Shown one piece after another: positions 26,851-35,411 of a stretch of 64,000 nucleotides of DNA. A model generated the notes under the pieces. That model saw only the letters and a list, made by a program, of their open reading frames with translations, did not search any database and was not told the DNA's origin. Each line of letters opens with the position of its first letter. Position 1 is the stretch's first letter. The DNA is from Tardiphaga sp. vice304 (GTDB taxonomy: Bacteria > Pseudomonadota > Alphaproteobacteria > Rhizobiales > Xanthobacteraceae): NCBI RefSeq assembly GCF_007018905.1, contig NZ_CP041402.1:1104001-1168000 (forward strand), read 5' to 3'. The position numbers and the translations under genes were made by a program.

Positions 26851-26927
26851 CGGAGTGTGGCTCAGCCCGGTAGAGCACTGCGTTCGGGACGCAGGGGTCG
26901 CAGGTTCAAATCCTGCCACTCCGACCA
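26851..26927 (+). tRNA. tRNA-Pro (anticodon CGG)
   Basis: A 77-base cloverleaf. The acceptor arms CGGAGTG and CACTCCG pair, followed by A and an encoded CCA. The anticodon stem CTGCG/CGCAG encloses the loop TTCGGGA with anticodon CGG. The T arm is CAGG-TTCAAAT-CCTG. Its 3' part is the attachment site of a genomic island, and the gene remains intact because the island brought an identical 3' end. Confidence 0.95.
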
Positions 26928-26931
26928 AGTA
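26881..26931 (+). repeat. attL: direct repeat within tRNA-Pro
   Basis: These 51 bases run from the anticodon stem-loop (CGTTCGGGACGCAGG) to AAGTA just after the CCA. They are identical to 30375-30425. Confidence 0.9.
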
Positions 26932-26961
26932 TTTCAAGCACTTAGCAGAAGTGCGTTTTTT

Positions 26962-26985
26962 ACCCCCCGATGAACCCCCCGAAAT
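26962..26985 (+). repeat. CCCCCCGA doublet inside the left att site
   Basis: It reads ACCCCCCGATGA then ACCCCCCGAAA. A near-identical doublet in the same orientation lies at 30270-30293, inside the right att site. It could be an integrase arm-site or another element-specific repeat. Confidence 0.4.
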
Positions 26986-27196
26986 ACGCAGGGCGCGCAG
27001 GTTTGATTTCCGCGCCTCTTCATTGATGATCGCTCTGCTTCGTGCAACGGCGTCTACGTTCGTCCATTTTCGTGCACGTTCGTCACTTTTCGCAGTCAAG
27101 CTTGTTGCCGCAACTTGTGCTGCGCGCCTTTCCTAGATACTCGCTGATCGGGCTCTTCGATAAACACGAAGAAACGAAAAGTTGGAGGTTGAGGGT

Positions 27197-29719
27197 ATGG
27201 TCGATTTTGGCAAACGTTTAGCGAAAAAGACCGTCACGAAACCGATCGACCCAATCCAAATTTACGCATCTCTTGATCGGGCTCATGACAAAGGCCCGTT
27301 GCGTCCTGCCCAAGAGGCAGTGCTTCAAGCGTGGAACGCGCGGCAGGCCACAAATCGCGACTTGGTTGTCAAGCTACATACCGGACAGGGCAAGACCCTG
27401 GTGGGGCTGCTCATGCTCCAGTCGCGGTTGAATGCTGGCAAAGGGCCGGTTGTGTATCTCTGTCCCGATCACTTCTTGATTGCACAGACATGCGATCAAG
27501 CCAAGCAGTTTGGCATCCGCGTGTGCACGGCTGACGATGATTTGCCAGATGAGTTCCTAAACTCGAGCGCCATCCTCGTTACATCCGTCCAGAAGCTGTT
27601 CAATGGCTTGACCAAGTTTGGGTTGAACAAGTCTTCCATCGACGTCGACACCGTTCTGATGGATGACGCTCACGCATGTGCCGATCGGATCAGGGAAGCT
27701 TGTCGCATTCGTATTCCGAGTGATGAGCCTGCGTATGCTTCGCTCAAGACACTCTTTGCTACAGATCTTGAGCAGCAAGGCGTAGGGACTTTTGCCGATA
27801 TCGAGAACAGCAAGCGTGAGGCACTGTTGCCGGTGCCGTATTGGTCTTGGATTGAGAGGGAGAGCGAGGTTGCCTCTATCCTTTCAGCTCAGGCCGATCG
27901 GAAGTCTATAAAGTTTGCGTGGTCGTTGTTGCGTGACATGCTCGTACACTGCCAGTGTATTGTCTCAGGCGTTGCTATTGAAATCGAACCATATGTGCCC
28001 CCTCTCGATGCTTTTGGGTCTTATTCGCACGCAGTTCATCGCATTTTTATGTCGGCAACCGTCACCGACGATGCATTTCTAATAAAAGGATTGAGGCTCT
28101 TGCCTCAGACTATTGCTAGGCCGCTCACCGATGATCGTGAGACATGGTCGGGCGAAAAGATGGTCGTCATCCCTTCGCTAATCCACGAGGACCTTGATCG
28201 AGACTGGATCATTCGCAGGTTCGGGAAGGCCAGCGCTGGCCGAAAGTCTGGCCGGGTAGTGCTCACTCCAAGCTTTGCGCTCAGCAAGGCTTGGGAGGCC
28301 ACTGGCGCTTTAGTGGCAGATCGCAACACTATCGAGGACGCAGTTGGCGCCCTCAGGCGGGGCGATTGTGAAAAGACCGTTGTGTTAGCTAACAGGTACG
28401 ATGGAGTTGATCTGCCCGACAGTTCTTGCCGAGTCTTAGTATTCGACTCTCGGCCGTATTCGGAAAGTCTCGCTGACATCTATGCCGAGCAGGTGCGCCC
28501 CGGTAGCGACGCAACGCTTATGCGCACGGTCCGCACAGTCGAACAGGGGATGGGCCGCAGCGTTCGTGGCGAAAAAGATTACTCGGTCATCATCATGACT
28601 GGATCTGATCTGGTGCGTCTTATCCGTGAAAAGGGCAAGCGCCGCTTCCTGTCCCCACAGGTGAACAAGCAAATTGAGATTGGGCTCGAAGTTGCCGAGA
28701 TGGCGCGGGAAGAGGTGTCAAAAGGCAAAGAACCTAATGACGCATTCACCGCACTCATCCAGCAGTGCCTCAATCGCGATCCCGAGTGGAAAGCTTTCTA
28801 CGCTGAACAGATGGACGGTATTGTTCCTCGGGGGCCTAACGAGAGTGTACTCAAACTCTATGCGGCTGAACTGGCGGCCGAAGAGTCCTACATGGCCGGA
28901 GACTACGCGGTAGCATCCGGCGGCCTCCAAAAGATGATGGACGACGGCCATGTCGACACGGATGATAAGGCTTGGTACCTCCAGGAGCGTGCGCGGTATC
29001 TCTATCGTACCGATCGGGCTCAATCACAGACGCTGCAAGTATCGGCGCACAAACGAAATCGGCTCTTATTGAAGCCACCGACCGGTGTGACCGTAACGAA
29101 ACTAACAGTCGTTAGCCAAGGGAGAGCCGAGCGCATTATCGATTGGGTGCGAGCATTCGGGAAGTATGCCGATATGGACGTAACCGTCTCCGATATTCTC
29201 GGAAGACTTCGGTTTGGCGTTCGGGCAGACGATTTCGAACACGCCTTAGACGAGTTGAGTCGAGCGTTGGGCTTTGCAGGCGAGCGCCCGGATAAGGAGT
29301 GGAAGGAAGGGCCAGACAACCTTTGGGCATTGGATGGCACGAGCTACCTCTTGATCGAGTGCAAAAGTGAGGTCAGCGTTACCCGAGCCGAGGTCAATAA
29401 GCGGGAAGCCGAGCAAATGAATCGCTCCTCTGCTTGGTTTGAAAAGCACTACGCGGGGATGAAAGTTAAGCGTGTCATCATTCACCCGGCCAAGCGTATC
29501 GAGAGCGCTGCTCATTTTATCCACGAAGTGGAGGGTGTCGCCGAGGGGGAGCTAAAAAAACTCGAAAAGGCTTGCCGTGAGTTCTTCAAAGGTTTTGAGG
29601 GGCAGAACTTTGCTGATCTGTCGCCGCCGCATATCCAGAAAATGATCAATTCTCATAAGTTGGCTGTTGATGATCTGCTGAAGCTCTACTCTCGCAAATT
29701 GAAAAATGTGAAGGAGTGA
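27197..29719 (+). CDS. Large SF2 helicase with C-terminal PD-(D/E)XK-like nuclease domain
   Basis: An 840-residue protein. Helicase motifs in order: Walker A HTGQGKT (Lys66), Walker B MDDAH (Asp156-His159), FMSAT (Ser286-Thr288), [20 protein letters not shown] and QGMGRSVRG (Gln450-Arg457). This order and motif style resemble the DinG/Rad3 type. The C-terminal part (about residues 670-790) has an FEHALDEL helix, GPDNLW (Asp707), LLIECKSEV (Glu721-x-Lys723) and a later EAEQM, a plausible PD-(D/E)XK nuclease. GGAGG at 27184-27188 is 8 bases from the ATG at 27197, which decides that start over the TTG at 27182. A DNA-acting defence role is inferred from the architecture and the island setting. 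I do not recognise a named system. Confidence 0.8.
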   Translation: MVDFGKRLAKKTVTKPIDPIQIYASLDRAHDKGPLRPAQEAVLQAWNARQATNRDLVVKLHTGQGKTLVGLLMLQSRLNAGKGPVVYLCPDHFLIAQTCDQAKQFGIRVCTADDDLPDEFLNSSAILVTSVQKLFNGLTKFGLNKSSIDVDTVLMDDAHACADRIREACRIRIPSDEPAYASLKTLFATDLEQQGVGTFADIENSKREALLPVPYWSWIERESEVASILSAQADRKSIKFAWSLLRDMLVHCQCIVSGVAIEIEPYVPPLDAFGSYSHAVHRIFMSATVTDDAFLIKGLRLLPQTIARPLTDDRETWSGEKMVVIPSLIHEDLDRDWIIRRFGKASAGRKSGRVVLTPSFALSKAWEATGALVADRNTIEDAVGALRRGDCEKTVVLANRYDGVDLPDSSCRVLVFDSRPYSESLADIYAEQVRPGSDATLMRTVRTVEQGMGRSVRGEKDYSVIIMTGSDLVRLIREKGKRRFLSPQVNKQIEIGLEVAEMAREEVSKGKEPNDAFTALIQQCLNRDPEWKAFYAEQMDGIVPRGPNESVLKLYAAELAAEESYMAGDYAVASGGLQKMMDDGHVDTDDKAWYLQERARYLYRTDRAQSQTLQVSAHKRNRLLLKPPTGVTVTKLTVVSQGRAERIIDWVRAFGKYADMDVTVSDILGRLRFGVRADDFEHALDELSRALGFAGERPDKEWKEGPDNLWALDGTSYLLIECKSEVSVTRAEVNKREAEQMNRSSAWFEKHYAGMKVKRVIIHPAKRIESAAHFIHEVEGVAEGELKKLEKACREFFKGFEGQNFADLSPPHIQKMINSHKLAVDDLLKLYSRKLKNVKE

Positions 29720-29805
29720 ACTTCGAGAGTGGCAGCAAAACAGATAATCCCAATAGGGAAGAATTCCAGCAGCAATGAAAAGACAGGTGTGCGTTCCCAG
29801 TAGGT

Positions 29806-30216
29806 CTAATCGCCCGCCACGTTGTCACGAACCAAATTGAGTATTTTCATCGCGAGATCGGTATCAAGCTCCATATCGATCAGTAAGCGTGTTTTTCCCT
29901 CCAAAGATGAAATGGCTTGCGCCGTTTGAAGAGCCCGGCGCTTTTTGAACAGCGGAAGAAGTTCATTGGGTTCGACATTCAACGCTTGGCAGATGTATTT
30001 CAGATTGATCGGAGCGGGTTCGTTCTCTCCGCGGCAATATGAAGAAATTAGATGCCGTCCGATCACATATTGCTTGCCCCTTTTGCGGTGAGTTTCGGGG
30101 ACATGCTTGCTAGCTTCTCTAGCCAGGTCCGCAGCCGACCAGTTTTTCTCTTCGATCAGAGATTTCAGCCGTAGCGAGAACGCAACGAGGTGGTTTGCGG
30201 GCCGGTTGTTTTGCAT
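29806..30216 (-). CDS. XRE-type HTH regulator
   Basis: A 136-residue protein. Residues about 10-80 fit a lambda-repressor-like helix-turn-helix: SLRLKSLIEEKNWSAADLAR, then a loop with KRGKQYVIGRHLISSYCRGE, then LKYICQALNVEPNELLPLF. The rest may dimerise. It converges on the helicase gene inside the same tRNA island. It is the likely controller of the helicase or of element excision. Confidence 0.7.
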   Translation of the reverse strand: MQNNRPANHLVAFSLRLKSLIEEKNWSAADLAREASKHVPETHRKRGKQYVIGRHLISSYCRGENEPAPINLKYICQALNVEPNELLPLFKKRRALQTAQAISSLEGKTRLLIDMELDTDLAMKILNLVRDNVAGD

Positions 30217-30269
30217 ACCGAACCGTACGCGGTAGGAGCGCTTATTACAACTTCTACTGCGCCGACGTC

Positions 30270-30293
30270 ACCCCCCGAAAACCCCCCGAATAT
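30270..30293 (+). repeat. CCCCCCGA doublet inside the right att site
   Basis: It reads ACCCCCCGAAA then ACCCCCCGAA, the same orientation and nearly the same spacing as the copy at 26962-26985. Confidence 0.4.
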
Positions 30294-30374
30294 TCCCGTG
30301 AACAAACAACGAAGATCATGAATAAACGTGGACAATAAACACTGCAAATTCATATACTTAAACATGATGCAAGC

Positions 30375-30425
30375 CGTTCGGGACGCAGGGGTCGCAGGTT
30401 CAAATCCTGCCACTCCGACCAAGTA
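30375..30425 (+). repeat. attR: displaced copy of the tRNA-Pro 3' end
   Basis: These 51 bases are identical to 26881-26931 but lack the tRNA 5' half, so this is an integration scar and not a second tRNA gene. Confidence 0.9.
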
Positions 30426-30503
30426 ATCAATAACTTAGCGATATCAACGCTTTGATGCGCAACGAAATGCGCAATGAATTAGTTAGATTCGAGGGCAGGC
30501 CTG

Positions 30504-31025
30504 ATGGCCGATGCGGTTACAGATCTCGATTCGTTTTTCGGGATTTGCACCCAGGGAGCGCGGAAGACCTCTGAATTTAACGCTGCACCCGTCTTTTGGC
30601 ATGAATTGAACGAGACGACCGCCAATTGGCTTCGAGAGATCCGACAGGTCGCGGAGACAAACTTTCTGCTGCAAAAATTTCTAACAAATATTACCCTACT
30701 GTGGCTGGTGCCTGCGGCTGGCGGGGTCCGCTTTTGCATCGAGGAAAGCTACGAAGCGACTTCGCCAGATCGGCGGTTTGCCCGGCCTCGTGAGAGCGAC
30801 CAGCTGTCGCGGCTGCTCCCCCTCGGCCATCCAATGTTGGCTGATCGAGACATCGCTCGCATTGCTGGTGAGCTTTACCTCGAACAAACTGGCGATGACG
30901 TGCCGTGGGTACTGTCAAACAAATCTGCTAGATACGGAGTCGGGCGATCGAAGACACAGCTGCAAAATGTTGCTGACATGTTCGATAACGCCGGACTCAA
31001 GGTTGAAGTTTACTTCCTACAATAA
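30504..31025 (+). CDS. Hypothetical protein, first of a coupled pair
   Basis: A 173-residue protein I do not recognise. The N-terminal 65 residues look helical, and a hydrophobic stretch (LTNITLLWLVPAAGG) sits near residue 70. The C-terminal region NKSARYGVGRSKTQLQNVADMF may be a DNA-binding-like helix pair. It lies just outside the tRNA island. Its stop overlaps the next gene's ATG as TAATG, so the two are one translational unit. Confidence 0.55.
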   Translation: MADAVTDLDSFFGICTQGARKTSEFNAAPVFWHELNETTANWLREIRQVAETNFLLQKFLTNITLLWLVPAAGGVRFCIEESYEATSPDRRFARPRESDQLSRLLPLGHPMLADRDIARIAGELYLEQTGDDVPWVLSNKSARYGVGRSKTQLQNVADMFDNAGLKVEVYFLQ

Positions 31026-31408
31026 TGGGTATGGCTTTGGAACTCGCTTCAGTCGATCTGTTTCGCATTCGACGTAGCCAGGCGGAAACTATTTCGCGGT
31101 GGCTTACCGACGACAAAGCGCTAGCGTCATTCGAGCGAGCAATAGTTTTGCGCCTTGAGGTTCATTACGGATTATGGTCTCCCGACCTCGTTTCTCCGAC
31201 CTACCTGTTTGGGCGAGAGATGCGGCAGATTTTTGATAATAGATCGAACCAAGATCTTGGCTTTAAGATACATCCGGCTGAATTGCAGAGTCGAGCATAT
31301 CTGATATTCCTCGCGGGCTTCTTTCGTAAACCTCTTCAGCTTGCGACAGATATCGATCGCGCCTCGCCCGAACGGTATCCACATTTTGTGAACATGTTGA
31401 TTTCTTGA
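31025..31408 (+). CDS. Hypothetical protein, second of a coupled pair
   Basis: A 127-residue protein of unknown function. The start could also be the second Met, two codons on. It has a basic, mostly helical composition (RRSQAETISRWLTDDKALAS) with LYLIF-like hydrophobic segments near residue 95. It is translated by coupling from the gene before it. The AT-richer codon use suggests acquired DNA. Confidence 0.5.
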   Translation: MGMALELASVDLFRIRRSQAETISRWLTDDKALASFERAIVLRLEVHYGLWSPDLVSPTYLFGREMRQIFDNRSNQDLGFKIHPAELQSRAYLIFLAGFFRKPLQLATDIDRASPERYPHFVNMLIS

Positions 31409-31976
31409 TTATCGTCTTAAATTCTTTCGTGAAGACCTTGCCGCGGCCGAGACTTCATAATTTTTGTCCGCGCCAAATATTAGCGCAGTCAATCTGATAG
31501 ATAGCCTTTCAATGGAAATCCCTTCGTCGAATAATCCGTGTAAAGGCCACGATAATCAATTAGATGAAAAACGAGATGGCTCAGTAGTACGTTAACGCTG
31601 TGCAGCTGGTCTATTAGTTTCTGAAAGTCCCGCGATGAGGTGTCGTCTCGGCCAGCTGTGCTGGGGTGAACTCCTCTGTTTCGCAATTTTTTCCAAGCGT
31701 TAATATGTTGCAAATCAGCGTGGCCATGTTTAGCGATTGAGATCATTCGATCGACAGCGCGTATCGTCGTAAGTCCGCTCATAATGCCTGTTACGCGGTC
31801 TGAAAACTCCAAAAAATCTGCAGAGGTGGATACCTGGTTGCTGATGTATTTCTGGAGGTCAATCAGCCTGTCTGACTCAGTTGTCTCTCGTTCGAAAGGT
31901 AGCAAATTTGCCAATCCCTCGACGGCAACGCTGAGACCGATCGCCCAAGCATCCACGGAATTTGCGCTAGCCTCTA

Positions 31977-33098
31977 GTACCCGGAATCATTGGTCCGCGA
32001 AACGGGCCTTAAGACGCTTTTGATGAACTTCAGACTTGGTCCAGACGAAGGGCTTGGCGTTTGCGTTGTAGTCTTCGATGAAGTTGTCGATGTGTTCCCT
32101 GAGTTGTTTGACAGAGGTGAAGGATTCGTCGCACAGGGACTTTGCTTGCAGGATCGAGAACCAGATCTCGACCTGATTGAGCCACGAGGCACGGGTTGGC
32201 GTGAAGTGGAACGTCACGTTCGGATGCAGCTTTAGCCAACGGTCGTTTTTCGGCTTATGGGTATTGAGGTTGTCGAGCACGACGTGGATGGCGGTGTCGG
32301 GCCAAGAGGCGACGATGTCGTTCATGAAGTCGAGAAACTCGATGCGCCGGCGCCGCTTTTTGTGCGCGGCCGTCACCTTGCCGGTGGCGACCTCGAAAGC
32401 GGCAAACAGCGTCGAGGTGCCGTTGCGCTTATAATCGTGGCTATGACCGCCCAGCGCGCGGCCGTTCGGCATTTTCAGATAGCCCTGTGCTCGCTCCAGC
32501 GCCTGGATCGAGGGCTTTTCATCGACGCAGATGACAATCGCGTTGTCCGGCGGCGCCATGTAGAGCCCACCACGTCGGCTGCCTTGGCCGCAAACTCCGG
32601 ATCGTTGCTCTCACACCAGGATTTGCGCCCGGCCAAATCGATCTTCTGGGCACGCAGGAACCGCCAGATATATTGCATATCGACATCGCCCAGCGCCGCA
32701 GCTAACAACGGTCCCGACCAGCGCCCATAGCCCTTTGGTTTCGGCTGGTCCAACAGCGCCAGAATGCGCTTGTCCGTTTCCGCAGTGTATTTCGGTTCGG
32801 CACCTCGGTCGCCCGTTTCGTCCAGACCGTCAAACCGCTTTGCGGCATAGCGCACGCGCCACTTCGATGCCGTGCCAGTCGTGCAGCCAACAGTCCGCCC
32901 GATCGCCCGGCTCGCCAACCCCTCCGACGCCAACAGCACGATCCGTGCGCGCTGACGCAATCGATGCTCCGTCTTCGTCGACCGCGCCAAGCCCTCAAGC
33001 TCGTTCCGCTCCGACGTCGTCAAAATAATCGCTGTCGCCTCAGGGATGCTGCTCATATCCCATTGAATCACGACTCATTCTTCACCGATAGTGGGTAC
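31977..33098 (-). mobile_element. IS630-family insertion sequence
   Basis: A 1122-bp element bounded by TA at 31975-31976 and 33099-33100, the TA duplication expected of IS630/mariner elements. The short terminal inverted repeat is GTACCC/GGGTAC. The ends are proved by the frame of the interrupted host gene, which closes exactly on excision. Confidence 0.9.
31987..33056 (-). CDS. IS630-family transposase in two frames
   Basis: The first frame (33056 down to about 32568) encodes the HTH part (LRQRARIVLLASEGLASRAI). The second frame (from about 32569 to 31987) encodes the DDE part (CVDEKPSIQAL, VVLDNLNTHKP, NQVEIWFS). A -1 shift on GTGGG near 32566-32569 joins them as DVVGLYMAPPDNA, the sequence expected for the family. 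Many IS630 elements use a programmed frameshift, but a simple mutation here cannot be excluded. Confidence 0.82.
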
Positions 33099-33918
33099 TA
33101 GAGCGTTATGAAGATAGCCGCTGCACGGATGCCAAGAAGAGCTCTTAGTCTCACGGGTCACGTATCGGAGGTAATTGGAAAATAACGCCCAAGATTGCTC
33201 GATAGGACCGCGGACCAGCGGCGGCATAAGTGCTGTTCGCTTCGAACGGACCGACGCCGAATACAAATCGAGGCAGCCAGATCGTACCATGACGCGTGTC
33301 GCAACTGACTGAGCAGGTAGAAAACGAAGCGCTTCCTCAACGCGGATCTCAAAATGCTCGGGAAGCTCGATTTTGGATTCCACACGAACCGAGAAGCTTT
33401 CGTCAGTTTTACGAACAACGAAGTCATAGTCATCCGACTTAAACTGAGCTGTGTCCAAAGCACAAGGAATGTTGGCTTCTTCAAAGAAATGCAACGTAAG
33501 CAATCGTGTCCCGGCGTGGCATGTTCCTCGACGGCAGGAGCTTAGGTCGCCATGAACGACCGGATATTTTTCATATTTTCCGAAACTCCAATCGCATTGT
33601 GGAAGCACGCGTTCGGTGGTCCATAACGAACCGTCCGCCGCGGTAGCGATTAAGGTGTAATAGGATGCGTCGGAATAGATTGTCCCGGATTGCACTTCGG
33701 CTGAGCGATTAAAGGAGTCGGCAAAACTATTGTTCTGAACGCTTTCAGTATAAAGCTTAAACTTCAGAGCATCTTCAGCCGTCTGCTACATATAGCCCTT
33801 TCCCTTGTAGGAAATAGGGCTGTCAGCCGTGTTTTGGGTAAGCGTCATTTCGATGAAGTCAACTTGCAACTTTCGTTTTTGATAGTCGCTTATGATCGTG
33901 CCCTGCAAAGTTTACTCC

Positions 33919-35184
33919 CTACCGTCGGCCGCTGAACGCCTCTGCGGCGTCTTCCTGAAAATCGGGATGATGATGCCCATAGTTTTCCTGCAATTGCTCC
34001 AGCGTCATGCCAAGCCAGCCAGCGGCCTGCCACGGATCCGTTCCGAGCTGCATCAGCCATGTTGCTGCGGTGTGTCGGAGAATGTGCCGCACCACGTCCG
34101 TTCCAAGCCCAGCGTCTGCAACGATGCCATCCCAACCGGTTTTGATTTTCTCCGCATACTGCTCGCCGTCGGCGCGATGCACGATGAACAGCACGGGTTT
34201 GCCGAGCTTGTCGGCCAACTTGAGGTCGAGCCGGCGCCAGCGCGCTAAGTGCGGCCGCAGGCGCGATGCCACCTTCGCCGCTGGCCGGCGCTTCTTGGTG
34301 ACGGTCTCATCGCCGCCGCGGCCGTGGTAAACCCAGCGCTCGCAGTCCATCCATGGATGCGTCGTCGTTGCCATCCACTGGGTCCGTCGAATCGTCTCTT
34401 CGCGACGGGCGCTGTAAATCCCGAGCAAAATGAATCGCGCCACTGGCCGTCGTCGTGCGACCAGCCATGCCGCCCGCCGAACCAAGCGTCCGGCATCGTT
34501 GCGCTTCCATGTGCCGCGCTCGCCGTCCCAGACAAAGCCGAGGGCCGCGCCGAGCAAGCGAGCGGCCTCTGACCGCCGCAACCAGCGTTCTCGACCTTTG
34601 CGTTTTTCCGGCAGTGCGATCTTCGGCACGACATCGAGCGTGTGCTCGCCGTGATAGACATTGATGGCTGCGCGCAGATCCTCGAGGTGGCGCCTGGCCG
34701 TCTGGTCGGAAACGATCCGACGCTTGGCCAGATCCTTGTTTCGATCATTCGCCGCGCCAGTGCACCAGTCGACATAGTCGCGGCAGAGCTGCGCCTTGAT
34801 GTCGGCGAGCTTGTAACGACCGAAAAACGAATTGGCGCTGTCGAGACGAATCAGCAGTTCGTCATGGCGGCGCACGATCTTGCGCTCGTCGTTGGAGATC
34901 GGCTGTTTGTCGGCAATCTTGGTGCGAAGCAGGTCGTAGTTCTTCGGCCGCTTCGACTCCTCATAAGCCGTGATTACGTCAGCGACGGCGAGCGCAGCGG
35001 GATTACGTGCGCCGATGGTCGGCTTGTGCCGCGTGCCGAGGTAGGTTTCGAGTGCGCGCGCAGCGCTTTCAGTTTCAGCGCGGCCGAAGCCTGTGCGGAC
35101 TTGCCGTCCTCGGTCGAGGATGACCCAGGTTCCGTCGTCTGGCCGGCACCAGAGGCGAGGCGGTTTGGCTTTCCTGCCCGGCAT
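33919..35184 (-). CDS. Tyrosine recombinase/integrase
   Basis: A 421-residue site-specific recombinase. The catalytic domain shows YSARREETIRRTQW (first Arg), HILRHTAATWLMQLG (His-x-x-Arg) and QENYGHHHPDF (the probable nucleophilic Tyr). The N-terminal 100 residues look like an arm-binding domain. It ends a leftward operon with the Xis-like and RNase H-tailed genes. It may drive integration of this region, perhaps including the tRNA-Pro island. Confidence 0.85.
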   Translation of the reverse strand: MPGRKAKPPRLWCRPDDGTWVILDRGRQVRTGFGRAETESAARALETYLGTRHKPTIGARNPAALAVADVITAYEESKRPKNYDLLRTKIADKQPISNDERKIVRRHDELLIRLDSANSFFGRYKLADIKAQLCRDYVDWCTGAANDRNKDLAKRRIVSDQTARRHLEDLRAAINVYHGEHTLDVVPKIALPEKRKGRERWLRRSEAARLLGAALGFVWDGERGTWKRNDAGRLVRRAAWLVARRRPVARFILLGIYSARREETIRRTQWMATTTHPWMDCERWVYHGRGGDETVTKKRRPAAKVASRLRPHLARWRRLDLKLADKLGKPVLFIVHRADGEQYAEKIKTGWDGIVADAGLGTDVVRHILRHTAATWLMQLGTDPWQAAGWLGMTLEQLQENYGHHHPDFQEDAAEAFSGRR

Positions 35185-35411
35185 GGGGTCACCAGCTTCC
35201 TGATTGCGCGTGGAGTCGTCAAATCTTTGCCCGCCACGCGAGCGACTTCAAGCCGCCCGGCGGCGATCTCGGTGCGAAAAGATGACAAAGTGAGCGGGCC
35301 GTGGGGGAAGAATACCGCTACGGCCTCGATTAAGGTCATCACGTCTTCATCGCCCCAGTCCTGAGGGTCTGGGCGGGCTTTGACGCGGGTCATTGGGTCG
35401 CGGCGGCTCAT
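34974..35411 (-). CDS. Small Xis/HTH-like protein overlapping the integrase gene
   Basis: A 145-residue protein. The central segment WGDEDVMTLIEAVAVFFPHG followed by TLSSFRTEIAAGRLEVARVA reads as a winged-helix or MerR/Xis-type DNA-binding unit. Its start overlaps the upstream gene's stop by 4 bases. Its last 70 codons overlap the integrase gene by 211 bases in another frame. Position and size suggest a recombination directionality factor; this is inference. Confidence 0.6.
   Translation of the reverse strand: MSRRDPMTRVKARPDPQDWGDEDVMTLIEAVAVFFPHGPLTLSSFRTEIAAGRLEVARVAGKDLTTPRAIRKLVTPCRAGKPNRLASGAGQTTEPGSSSTEDGKSAQASAALKLKALRAHSKPTSARGTSRPSAHVIPLRSPSLT

Larger units (their letters stand above)
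26881..30425. mobile_element. Small integrase-less genomic island in tRNA-Pro
   Basis: An exact 51-bp direct repeat of the tRNA 3' end bounds a 3.5-kb unit. The unit has lower GC and different codon use from the backbone and carries a helicase-nuclease gene and an XRE-type regulator gene. No recombinase gene lies inside, so integration must have relied on an integrase in trans or a lost one. A tyrosine integrase gene of unproven relation lies 3.5 kb to the right. Confidence 0.8.
31489..33695 (-). pseudogene. HEPN-like hypothetical gene interrupted by IS630
   Basis: The N-terminal part is at 33101-33695 and the C-terminal part at 31489-31974. Removing 31977-33098 plus one TA gives an exact in-frame join (NALEASANSVDAW) of 361 codons. 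The joined protein has no family I can name with certainty. Its C-terminal helices carry KKLRNRGVHP, an R-x4-H motif like HEPN ribonucleases, and the arrangement recalls ApeA-type defence proteins. The start is a GTG at 33695, but the frame stays open and coding-like for about 80 bases upstream with no ATG, so the 5' end may also be damaged. Confidence 0.7.

Noticed and set aside
30165..30422. 85-residue frame with VGVAGFEPATPASR
   Set aside because: This string is the antisense translation of the tRNA-Pro 3' end; it is a known annotation artefact, also seen at 26833-27099.
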